Assembly (NCBI GenBank): GCA_905202215.1
Contig: CAJKRG010000017.1
Span: 1-47,570, forward strand
Source: an uncultured Porphyromonadaceae bacterium
GTDB taxonomy: Bacteria; Bacteroidota; Bacteroidia; Bacteroidales; Muribaculaceae
Length of the DNA: 47,570 bases
Reading direction: 5' to 3'
The number at the start of each line of letters is the position of its first letter. Position 1 is the first letter of the stretch. The notes under the pieces are model-generated. The model searched no databases. It had not been told where the DNA came from and was given only the letters and a program-made list of their open reading frames with translations. Both the position numbers and the translations under genes were made by a program. Shown piece after piece: positions 34,644 through 42,807 of this stretch.

Positions 34644-37436
34644 TTATTTGATTGGTTCGGTGCATTCGTCTACGAGATAGACTATCGATTTATAGGGTAT
34701 GCCGCTGTGGGTGGTCAGGCCTATTTCGCAGGTGCGCGAGTTGGAGTAGCCTTTCTTGGCTCCAGAGGCCTCGATCGCGGGCTTTAGTTTCCTCAGGCCC
34801 CATTTGTTCAGTTCAGGAAATGTGAAACCCTTGTCACCTGCGAATCCGCAGCAGCCCACTTCGGCCGGAACGGTCACATGGCGCGAGCACATCGACGCGA
34901 GGCTCACTATTTTGTCCGCTATGCCCATGCGCCGGGTCGAGCATGTCACGTGTACGGCTACCGGAGTATCGATGGGCGTAAACTTCAGATATGGCGCGAG
35001 ATAGTCGAGTATGAATTCGGCGGGTTCGAAGAGCGGCATGCTCTTTATGTGTTCGCGCATGCGGTGCAGACACGGGCTCTGGTCGCATACCACAGGTATC
35101 TTGCCGCCTTCCGAGGCGATGGCGAGCGCCGCCTCCAGTTCTGCGGTTTTCTTGTCGGCGATGTCGGGCATGCCCTTGCTTTCCCATATCATTCCGCAGC
35201 ACAGACCGTCCATCTTCTCGGGGAAGATGACCTGATAGCCGGCCTTGCGGCATAGGCGCACGAATACGTCGGCAAGTGCCTCCGGTTTACCTTTTTCTTC
35301 TTCGCCGGGACCCATCACGCGATTGAGGCATGAGGGGAAATATACCACCTTGCGCTGTTCCGGCGGCGTTGTGGCGAGATGATCCGGATTGAAGGGGGAA
35401 GGTAGGGCGGCTGTCCAGAGCGGCATTCCGATTTTGTGGAGAGCGCGTCCCACGCGGTCGACGCCTTTGTCGCCGATCACACTGTGTGCCACCGAGGCAG
35501 CCCCCAGGGCGAGGCGCAGTCCGTCGCTGACACCGGCCAGATGTTCCGCGGCCCATTTGCCGGCTTTCCTTCCGGTATCCGACAGATCGCGTTCGCGTAT
35601 GTCGTGGATCAGATCGGCCGTGTTTATTCCCATCGGGCATGAGGTGCTGCACAGTCCGTCGCCCGCGCATGTCTCGCGGCCGTAGTACACGAATTCTTTC
35701 TCGAGTTCCTTCAGACGTGCGGGGTCGGAGCCGTCACGCCGCAGACGCGATATCTCGCGCTGTGTCACAATGCGCTGACGGGCCGACAGAGTCAGGCCGC
35801 AGCTCACGCAGTTGACCTCGCAGAAACCGCATTCTATGCAGCGGTCTACTTTCGGACTGCACAGCGGCAGAGGCTTCATCGAGCGCACGAAGCATTCGGG
35901 ATCGTCGTTGAAGATCACCCCGGGGTTGAGTATGCCTTTCGGGTCGAAGGCCGCCTTCACACGCTTCATAAGCGCCCAGGCTTTCGGCCCCCATTCGGCC
36001 TCCACGAACGGCGCCATGTTGCGTCCCGTGCCGTGTTCGGCCTTGAGCGATCCGTTGAAACGCCCTACGATAAGCGTCTCGATCTCGTTCATCAGGTGCT
36101 TGTATTTGTCTACGTCGGCCTGAGTCTCGAAACTTTGCGCGAGAATGAAGTGGAAATTGCCTGCCAGGGCATGGCCGTAGATACAGGCCTCGTCATAGCC
36201 GCAGTCCTCCAGCAGTTTTGCGAGAGCCACTATTCCTTCGGCGAGATCGTCGATGTGGAAGGCAACGTCTTCGATAAGGGCTGTAGTGCCTGCCGGACGT
36301 GTGCCCCCGACAGCCGGGAATATGCCCGAGCGCATCTGCCACCATGCCGCCACTTCGGCCGGATCGGTCGAGAAATGAGCCTGGAATACCAGTCTGAAAG
36401 GCTTGAGGGCCTCCATTGTGGCGTCGATCTGCGTCTGCAGCGTTTCGGCATTGTCGGCTTCCGTTGACAGAAGCAGGGCGGTGAGGCCTTCGCCGTGGGT
36501 ATCGTTGACCGATGCGAGCGATTTCTTGTCGAGGAGCTCGCAGCTCTGCACCGTGCCGGCTTTCTGAAGCGCTATGACGGCACGGGCAGCTTCGGCCATG
36601 TCGTCGAAATAGAGCATTGCCGAAGCCGAGAATTTCATTTCCTCGGCCGTATTGACGGTCACTTCGCTGATAAAGGCCAGTGTGCCCTCGCTGCCCACCA
36701 TGCAGTGCGCCAGTATGTCGAAAGGATCTTCATAGAGTATGAACGGCAGAAGATTCAGGCCCGTCACATTCTTTATGGAATATTTGTGCTTTATCAGTTC
36801 ATATAGCTCGGTATCATCCGTTATAGAGCGCCGTATGAGGGCAAGTTCATCGAGGAGCGCGCCGTGAGTGCGGCTGAACGATTCGCGCGATTTGGCATCG
36901 GCCGTGTCGAGCACTGTGCCGTCGGCAAGCACGACGCGTATCGACCGTAGTATACGGTCGCTGTTGGCGTGTGTGCCGCATTTCATGCCCGAGGCATTGT
37001 TGGCGACGATACCTCCGACCATGGCCGATTTTTTCGACGCGGGGTCAGGCGTGAATACGCGGTGGTAGGGTTTCAGAATCTCGCCTACCCGCGCTCCTAT
37101 AATTCCGGGCTGCAGGGCTATGGCGTGGGCCTTGGGGTCGAGTATCCGGTAGTTCTCCCACGACTTTCCGGCAACGAGAAGCACAGAGTCCGATATGGCC
37201 TGTCCCGACAGGCTCGTGCCTGCCGCACGGAATGTCACCGGCACTTCGAGCGCCGAGGCCGCACGCAGGGCCACGGAGGCTTCTTCTTCGTTTTCCAGAC
37301 GCACCACGACTTTGGGTATGAGCCGGTAGAAACCTGCATCCGTACCCCATGCGAGAGTGCGCAGAGGGTCGGTATAGATGAGCTTGCGGTCTATCTTACG
37401 CGATATTTCCTTTATGAAACTGCCGTATTTGTCCAT
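34644..37436 (-). CDS. FAD/Fe-S oxidoreductase, D-lactate dehydrogenase type
   Basis: A 930-residue fusion of a GlcD/Dld-like flavoprotein and a GlpC/LutA-like iron-sulfur part. Residues about 40-220 are the VAO-type FAD domain (PVTFRAAGTSLSGQAISDSVLL, GGIVANNASGMKCG). Residues about 240-500 are the FAD-oxidase cap (HALAGNFHFIL, KAEHGTGRNMAPFVE). A ferredoxin-like segment follows, with CIECGFCEVNC (about 533) and CAGDGLCSTSCPMGI (about 592). Two CCG domains come last (LCCGMIWESKG near 744, GCCGFAGDKGF near 860). Such enzymes oxidise D-lactate or D-2-hydroxyacids and pass electrons to quinones. Placed with murQ, D-lactate is the most reasonable substrate; glycolate or another 2-hydroxyacid is possible. 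Confidence 0.9.
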   Translation of the reverse strand: MDKYGSFIKEISRKIDRKLIYTDPLRTLAWGTDAGFYRLIPKVVVRLENEEEASVALRAASALEVPVTFRAAGTSLSGQAISDSVLLVAGKSWENYRILDPKAHAIALQPGIIGARVGEILKPYHRVFTPDPASKKSAMVGGIVANNASGMKCGTHANSDRILRSIRVVLADGTVLDTADAKSRESFSRTHGALLDELALIRRSITDDTELYELIKHKYSIKNVTGLNLLPFILYEDPFDILAHCMVGSEGTLAFISEVTVNTAEEMKFSASAMLYFDDMAEAARAVIALQKAGTVQSCELLDKKSLASVNDTHGEGLTALLLSTEADNAETLQTQIDATMEALKPFRLVFQAHFSTDPAEVAAWWQMRSGIFPAVGGTRPAGTTALIEDVAFHIDDLAEGIVALAKLLEDCGYDEACIYGHALAGNFHFILAQSFETQADVDKYKHLMNEIETLIVGRFNGSLKAEHGTGRNMAPFVEAEWGPKAWALMKRVKAAFDPKGILNPGVIFNDDPECFVRSMKPLPLCSPKVDRCIECGFCEVNCVSCGLTLSARQRIVTQREISRLRRDGSDPARLKELEKEFVYYGRETCAGDGLCSTSCPMGINTADLIHDIRERDLSDTGRKAGKWAAEHLAGVSDGLRLALGAASVAHSVIGDKGVDRVGRALHKIGMPLWTAALPSPFNPDHLATTPPEQRKVVYFPSCLNRVMGPGEEEKGKPEALADVFVRLCRKAGYQVIFPEKMDGLCCGMIWESKGMPDIADKKTAELEAALAIASEGGKIPVVCDQSPCLHRMREHIKSMPLFEPAEFILDYLAPYLKFTPIDTPVAVHVTCSTRRMGIADKIVSLASMCSRHVTVPAEVGCCGFAGDKGFTFPELNKWGLRKLKPAIEASGAKKGYSNSRTCEIGLTTHSGIPYKSIVYLVDECTEPIK

Positions 37437-37462
37437 AGCCGTAGGAGAGAGGTGAATAGATC

Positions 37463-38692
37463 TTATTTATAGAGATAGTATTTCGACGAGGCCTTGCGGA
37501 AACCTTCGTTGTCCTTGTTCCAGTATCCTTCGATGTCGGCTGTCTTGTAGTTCTTGGTGAAGCGCTCGCGGATCTGCTTGCTGCCGCATACCTTGTCGAA
37601 CATGTTGAAGCGTTTCGGATCGGCGATGTCGAAGATTTTCTTGTCGGGGTACATGTCGGCCAGCTCCTCCATCACATAGAACTGTGTCAGAGACAGCGGT
37701 GCCTTCTCCACGTCGGTCACATATACTTCGACTCCCTCATAGTTCTTGCCCTGGCCTGTGGAATAGAACGGACGTATATGGATCGGACGGAACATCATGC
37801 CGGGCAGATTGCGGGCATTGAGGCGTTCGGTGAGTTTTTCAGCGTCGATCCAGTCGGCAGCGAAGAGTTTGAAAGGTTCGGTATAGCCCACGCCGATAGA
37901 TATGCAGTAGAGTTCGCCGAGAATACCCGAAACAGGATAGTATATCACCGATTCGGGAACAGGCATGTGCGGCGAGGGAAGTACCCACGGCATGCCCGTG
38001 GCGCGGAAATCCATGGAGCGGTCGTAGCCTTCCATCGGAACTACCGTCAGGTCTACCTTCACACCGTTCTTGAGCAGACTCTCCTCGTTGAGATAACGGG
38101 CAAGTTCGCCGGGCGTAAGGCCGTAGAGGTAGGGGATCGGAAACTGGCTGACGAACGACACGCAGTCGGGTTCGGTCAGATTACCCTCGATCTTGTTGCC
38201 GCTGATAGGATTGGGGCGGTCGAGAACCACGAATTCCTTGCCTAGTTCGGCGCAGGCTTCCATGGCGAGACCCATGGTGGATATGAAGGTGTACGAGCGG
38301 CAGCCGTTGTCCTGAATGTCGTATACGAGCACATCGATGTCCTTGAGCATTTCGGGCGACGGCTTGCGGTATTTGCCGTAGATGGAGTAGACGGGAATGC
38401 CGGTGGCCGAATCGATGGCGTTCTCCACCTTGTCGCCGGCATGGAAATCACCGCGCACGCCGTGTTCGGGCGCATAGAGCGCAACCACTTTCACGTCGGG
38501 TGCCTCCGCGAGGATATCGACGGTCGATTTCAGTTTGTTGTCGACACCGGTCGGGTTTGTGATGAGGCCCACGCGTTTGCCGCGGAGCATTTCGAAACCG
38601 TTGTCGCGGAGCACTTCAACACCGGGTTTTACCTGGGCGCCGAGGGTTAGTGCAATGGCGGCGAGAAAGCCGAAAACTATATTCTTTTTCAT
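37463..38692 (-). CDS. DUF1343 exo-beta-N-acetylmuramidase (NamZ family)
   Basis: A 409-residue secreted protein with a signal peptide (MKKNIVFGFLAAIALTLGAQ). It belongs to DUF1343, of which Bacillus subtilis NamZ (YbbC) releases MurNAc from the non-reducing end of peptidoglycan fragments. Family blocks are RVGLITNPTGVD, YAPEHGVRGDFHAGDKVE, LVYDIQDNGCRSYTFISTMGLAMEA, VVLDRPNPISG and YPVSGILGELYCISIGVGYTEPF. It overlaps the AmpG-like gene by four bases. Together they suggest release of MurNAc in the periplasm followed by uptake and MurK/MurQ breakdown. Confidence 0.93.
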   Translation of the reverse strand: MKKNIVFGFLAAIALTLGAQVKPGVEVLRDNGFEMLRGKRVGLITNPTGVDNKLKSTVDILAEAPDVKVVALYAPEHGVRGDFHAGDKVENAIDSATGIPVYSIYGKYRKPSPEMLKDIDVLVYDIQDNGCRSYTFISTMGLAMEACAELGKEFVVLDRPNPISGNKIEGNLTEPDCVSFVSQFPIPYLYGLTPGELARYLNEESLLKNGVKVDLTVVPMEGYDRSMDFRATGMPWVLPSPHMPVPESVIYYPVSGILGELYCISIGVGYTEPFKLFAADWIDAEKLTERLNARNLPGMMFRPIHIRPFYSTGQGKNYEGVEVYVTDVEKAPLSLTQFYVMEELADMYPDKKIFDIADPKRFNMFDKVCGSKQIRERFTKNYKTADIEGYWNKDNEGFRKASSKYYLYK

Positions 38693-40578
38693 TTTTTACG
38701 TCCGAAGTTAGGGTCTATTTTAAGGAATGCGCATATGCCGATGGTTGCGGCGCAGCAGATCATTGTCCAGATGAAGAAATGGCGGTAGCCGATCGTCTCC
38801 TGAAGCCAGCCGGCGGCCATGCCGGGCAGCATCATGCCGAGCGCCATGAAGCCGGTGCAGATGGCGTAGTGTGCCGTCTTGTGCTTGCCCTCGGAGAAGT
38901 AGATGAGGTAGAGCATATATGCCGTGAAGCCGAAGCCGTATCCGAATTGCTCCACGAACACGCATATGTTCACTGTCAGCAGCGAGGGATCGGCGGCATA
39001 GCTCAGATATACGAACGTGAGGCATGTGAGCGACATGGACCATGCCATGGGCCACAGCCAGCGCTTGAGGCCGCCCTTGGCAGCCACGATACCGCCGATG
39101 ATGCCGCCGATAGTGAGGCCGATGATGCCTACAGTGCCGTAAACGATACCTACCTGGCCGGTGGTCAGGCCGAGACCTCCCTTGTCGATGGGGTCCAGGA
39201 GGAAGGGGTTGATAAGTTTCACAAGCTGTGCCTCGGGCAGGCGGTAGAGCAGCATGAAGGCGATGGCGACCCAGGCCTGCGGCTTTTGGAAGAACGACTT
39301 GAAGGTCTCGAAGAACTCGCTGATAATGCCCGAGGCCGTTGTGCCGGCCTCGTTGTGGCCGTCGGATGCGGGACGGGGAAGAGCCCATCCGTGATAGATG
39401 GCTACCACAAAGAAGAATGCCGACAGAACCGCGAATACCACCAGCCATGCCATCGGGATATTGCCCGATGCGCCTTCGAATGTGGCCGAAGCACGCTCGG
39501 TGAGCTTGTGGTCGGCCTCATAGTAGAGCCATGCCGTCTTGTCCCAGTTTTCGTGGTTGAACACGAAGCGGGTCGAGAGAGCGGCCTGTTCGAGTTTCAC
39601 ACTCTGGTCGCCGGCACGGTGCGTCACGTTGAGTACTATATCCTCGCCTTCGGCGGGCTGGCGGTTCAGACGCAGCCCCACGATGGTGAAATTGTTGTTT
39701 ACTTCAGTAAATGGTTCGCGTTCTTCGCCGAAGGTCTCGCGTACCCAGCGGGTGAAAGCGCCTTCGCCGTCATCTGCCACAGCCACGGCTGCCGCATTTT
39801 CAGTCTTGGGCTGCTCGGCTGCCACAAAACCGTTGCGCTCGTTCATGTGCTTTACGGAGTCGCGCATCATGGCGGCATAGGCCTTGAAAGCCATCGGAGT
39901 GCCGTCTACCTCGACTGTGGCCGGAGCCTTGGTTGAGAGAGCCACGTTTTCTGCCGGAGTGAAGAACTGAAGCTCGCCCTGCAGGTCGGCCGGGGTCGAG
40001 GCTATCGCCGTCATGTCGGGGGCTGTCCATTCGACAGCCGGATCGGCGTCGACGCTGATCCGCAGCGGCTCCAGACCCGAATTTGTCTCGATAAGACCGG
40101 CCACGATCACAAGGAGACCCTGCCCGGCTACTGTGGCTATGCGGTAGAAAGTGGAGCGTATGCCGACATAGAGCGACTGCTCGTGTTCGGTCAGCGCCAG
40201 CATGTAGAAACCGTCGGCCGCGATGTCGTGCGTGGCCGATGTGAAGCCGACAAGCCAGAAAATGGCCAGCGTGAGCTGGAAGAAGAATGGCGTCGGTATG
40301 GTGAAGGCTATGCCTGCAAGTGCGAAGGCTATGATCCACTGCATGGTGAGCGTCCACCAGCGTTTGGTGCGGATTATATCCACAAATGGGCTCCAGAAGG
40401 GCTTGATTACCCAGGGGAGATACAGCCAGCCCGTGTAGAGGGCTATGTCTGTGTTTGATATGCCCAGGCGTTTGTACATGATCACCGAGATGGTCATCAC
40501 GGCGACATACGGCAGACCTTGCGCGAAGTAAAGCGTCGGGATCCAGGCCCAGGGGTTGCGTTTGCTTGCTGTTTTCAT
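38689..40578 (-). CDS. AmpG-like MFS transporter with a large periplasmic insert
   Basis: A 629-residue major-facilitator protein. The first five helices (PWAWIPTLYFAQGLPYVAVMTISVIMYKRLG, TGWLYLPWVIKPFWSPFVD, THDIAADGFYM) match AmpG muropeptide permeases. Residues about 163-375, between helices 5 and 6, form a hydrophilic, partly beta-like stretch that should face the periplasm. The remaining helices follow from about 376. AmpG proteins are usually 400-500 residues, so the insert accounts for most of the extra length. It probably imports cell-wall sugars or anhydro-muropeptides; the insert could capture cargo or contact other envelope proteins. It starts 11 nt after the SpoIID-like gene. Confidence 0.9.
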   Translation of the reverse strand: MKTASKRNPWAWIPTLYFAQGLPYVAVMTISVIMYKRLGISNTDIALYTGWLYLPWVIKPFWSPFVDIIRTKRWWTLTMQWIIAFALAGIAFTIPTPFFFQLTLAIFWLVGFTSATHDIAADGFYMLALTEHEQSLYVGIRSTFYRIATVAGQGLLVIVAGLIETNSGLEPLRISVDADPAVEWTAPDMTAIASTPADLQGELQFFTPAENVALSTKAPATVEVDGTPMAFKAYAAMMRDSVKHMNERNGFVAAEQPKTENAAAVAVADDGEGAFTRWVRETFGEEREPFTEVNNNFTIVGLRLNRQPAEGEDIVLNVTHRAGDQSVKLEQAALSTRFVFNHENWDKTAWLYYEADHKLTERASATFEGASGNIPMAWLVVFAVLSAFFFVVAIYHGWALPRPASDGHNEAGTTASGIISEFFETFKSFFQKPQAWVAIAFMLLYRLPEAQLVKLINPFLLDPIDKGGLGLTTGQVGIVYGTVGIIGLTIGGIIGGIVAAKGGLKRWLWPMAWSMSLTCLTFVYLSYAADPSLLTVNICVFVEQFGYGFGFTAYMLYLIYFSEGKHKTAHYAICTGFMALGMMLPGMAAGWLQETIGYRHFFIWTMICCAATIGICAFLKIDPNFGRKK

Positions 40579-40589
40579 TCAGTTGGTAT

Positions 40590-41900
40590 TCAATATAAGG
40601 TTGTCAAATCTGCTCCGGGGAAATAATGGCGTAGAATCTCCTCGTAGCCGTAGCCCTGCGCGCCCATGGCGGCGGCTCCTATCTGGCACAGGCCTACGCC
40701 GTGGCCCCAGCCCGCGCCGTAGAGGGTGATTGTGGCGGGAATGCCGTCGGCGTCCGACATCTCGGGCACGAAAGCCGAGCTGTAGAGATGGCTCTCGGAA
40801 AGTGTGCGGCGTATCTCCAGTTCCTTGCCTATGATCATGCTTCGTTTGGTGCCGGTGATACGCAGGCGGATTATGCGGCCCGAAGTGCCGCGTTCGAGCG
40901 GTTCGAGAGCTGTTATGGCTCCAAAGTCAATGCCGGAGCGCTCGCGCACTATACGGCTGATGGTCTCCTGATCGTAGACCACTTTCCAGCGGAAGAAATC
41001 GGGGGTCTCCTGATCGTAGTGGTTGAGTACCTGCCGGAGTACGGCCTTGTCGGTGACGTTGCAGAATGCCTCGGGCTTGCCCATGATCCATTGGCGGGCG
41101 TTCTCCTCTTTGCGGAGATCGGGGTATTCCATAGGGTGACGGCTGTCGGAGCGGGCCTCGAGATAGTGGAAGTGGCGGGGCTGCCAGCAGCTTTCGAATT
41201 CTTCGAAAACACCTCCGCAGCACTTCGAGAAGCGTGCGTCGGCGAGATTGCCGTCGGTGTCGGTGAGCACGATGCCGCGTGTGGCGTTTACGGCATCGGC
41301 GACGGCTGGCGTGGTCTGGCGTGTGATGCCCTGATAGCGCTGGCAGTGGTCGTCGGCGCAAACGTCGAAGCGGTCGTGATTGTCGCGGTCGTACCATACA
41401 ATGCGTTCGTCGGCGGTATCGGTCATGCCGTCGGTGCTGCGTTCGCCTTTTTCGCCTATCTGGGCGAGAAGCCAGCTGCGCGAGATCACCGCATGCGCCC
41501 TGAGAAGGGCGTCGGAGGCGGTGGCGCTCATTTCCGACGATATGACGCTTTCGAGATATGCCTCGACCGGCACTATGTTGACAGCCGTGAGATCGGTGCC
41601 GCCGAGCACTCTGAGATTGCCGCGGAATACCTGACTCTCCTTGCGCTCCCAATGGAAATCGACTCCGATTGTCACGTCCTCCAGGAGGAAGAAACATTTG
41701 GGCGACGTGGCATTGAACTGTAGTTCGGGATACGACGATCCGTTCCAGAGTATTGTCCCGTCGGGATTGACCGTGGCCGACTGGCGTCCTTCGACAAGGG
41801 CGCCGTCGGCTTCGTATGCGCCGTGGAAGTTGAAGCGCAGCTCGACGGCCGACATTATGCCGACACTGACGGTGGGTTCGGTGTTGAATTTATTCGACAT
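40590..41900 (-). CDS. SpoIID/LytB-domain protein without a signal peptide
   Basis: A 436-residue protein of the SpoIID/LytB family, which includes the lytic transglycosylase that trims glycan strands in Bacillus sporulation. VEAYLESVISSEMSATASDALLRAHAVISRSWLL (residues 112-145) contains Glu123, aligned with the catalytic Glu88 of SpoIID. FSKCCGGVFEEFE and the C-terminal GWGHGVGLCQIGAAAMGAQGYGYEEILRHYFPGADL are also typical. The protein starts straight into the domain (TVSVGI) with no signal peptide or membrane helix, so it appears cytosolic. It may cleave imported muropeptides. It overlaps the DUF4922 gene by 11 bases. Confidence 0.92.
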   Translation of the reverse strand: MSNKFNTEPTVSVGIMSAVELRFNFHGAYEADGALVEGRQSATVNPDGTILWNGSSYPELQFNATSPKCFFLLEDVTIGVDFHWERKESQVFRGNLRVLGGTDLTAVNIVPVEAYLESVISSEMSATASDALLRAHAVISRSWLLAQIGEKGERSTDGMTDTADERIVWYDRDNHDRFDVCADDHCQRYQGITRQTTPAVADAVNATRGIVLTDTDGNLADARFSKCCGGVFEEFESCWQPRHFHYLEARSDSRHPMEYPDLRKEENARQWIMGKPEAFCNVTDKAVLRQVLNHYDQETPDFFRWKVVYDQETISRIVRERSGIDFGAITALEPLERGTSGRIIRLRITGTKRSMIIGKELEIRRTLSESHLYSSAFVPEMSDADGIPATITLYGAGWGHGVGLCQIGAAAMGAQGYGYEEILRHYFPGADLTTLY

Positions 41901-42807
41901 CGGATGCTATGGCGTTTATTTCAGATTCGGAAAGACAGAGTTCGTCGAGAAGACGGCGCACGGTGTCGGCGCCGAAGCGCTCGAAATCCACGGGCCGCGG
42001 AGTGATGTATACGCCGCCCATGTCTACCGAAGCGGGGCTGATGAGCATGCAGTCGTCGCCTTCGGTGCCGTAGAACGACGGACGGTGCCGTTTGCGGGGT
42101 ACTACGGCCACACGCACGCCTGCCGGTGTGCCCCATGCGAGGATATTCATCATCGGCTCGTACTCGCCTTCGGGCACGGGAAGTGCTTTGTAGAGACGGC
42201 CGAAAAGCCGGGCGCCCTCTTCGGGTGTGGCGGCGTCGATCACAAAGAGCTTCAGCGGCAGGGTGTCGACAAGCGCGAGAGTGCTTGCGCCGTCGGCGGC
42301 TATCTCCTTCTGCTCGGCGTCCTCGAGGGCGTCGGGCAGGGTGAGGAAGTCGGTGTTGCCGGCCTGGAAGTGCATGTGGTCGGGTGCGGAGGCGCCGCAT
42401 CGCGGGCCGTTGTAGAACACGGTGTATCCTTCGAGTTCAGAAGCCAGCTTTATCATGTCGGCCATGCGGCCTTCGATTTTCTGCGGCGTATGGGCCTTTT
42501 CAGGAACCGTCAGATGGCGCGGGAAGATGGGGAAAGGATTGATGAGGACGGTGTATCCTTCGGCTCGGTCAAGCCCGATCTGCTCTGCCGGACGGTTTTT
42601 CTCGCACAGGAAGCAGGGCCGGGCTGCCAGAGAGGCTGCATCGACCTTGGCGCCCGACGACACAATGCGCGCCGGGTTGAACTGCACCTTGAAGTGCATG
42701 CCGTCGAGGTCGAATTCCTTGGTCTCGACTCCCTTGAGGGCCTCGAAATTGCCTCGGGCCATTGGCCACGCGGCAAGCTGGGCGTCTATGAACTCCTGGA
42801 TTTTCAT
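41890..42807 (-). CDS. DUF4922 protein, GalT/Ap4A-phosphorylase-like nucleotidyltransferase
   Basis: A 305-residue cytosolic protein related to the HIT superfamily branch of galactose-1-phosphate uridylyltransferase, GDP-L-galactose phosphorylase and Ap4A phosphorylase. The central His144-Met-His146-Phe-Gln148 in GASAPDHMHFQAG is the HxHxQ active-site motif with the nucleophilic histidine. A CFLC pair (65-68) and FPRHLTVPEKAH (95-106) resemble the family's metal and substrate region. It could transfer a nucleotidyl group to a sugar phosphate or split a nucleoside diphosphate sugar. Its place among MurNAc-salvage genes suggests an amino-sugar substrate, which is inference. The start overlaps the GT2 stop (ATGA). 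Confidence 0.86.
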   Translation of the reverse strand: MKIQEFIDAQLAAWPMARGNFEALKGVETKEFDLDGMHFKVQFNPARIVSSGAKVDAASLAARPCFLCEKNRPAEQIGLDRAEGYTVLINPFPIFPRHLTVPEKAHTPQKIEGRMADMIKLASELEGYTVFYNGPRCGASAPDHMHFQAGNTDFLTLPDALEDAEQKEIAADGASTLALVDTLPLKLFVIDAATPEEGARLFGRLYKALPVPEGEYEPMMNILAWGTPAGVRVAVVPRKRHRPSFYGTEGDDCMLISPASVDMGGVYITPRPVDFERFGADTVRRLLDELCLSESEINAIASDVE

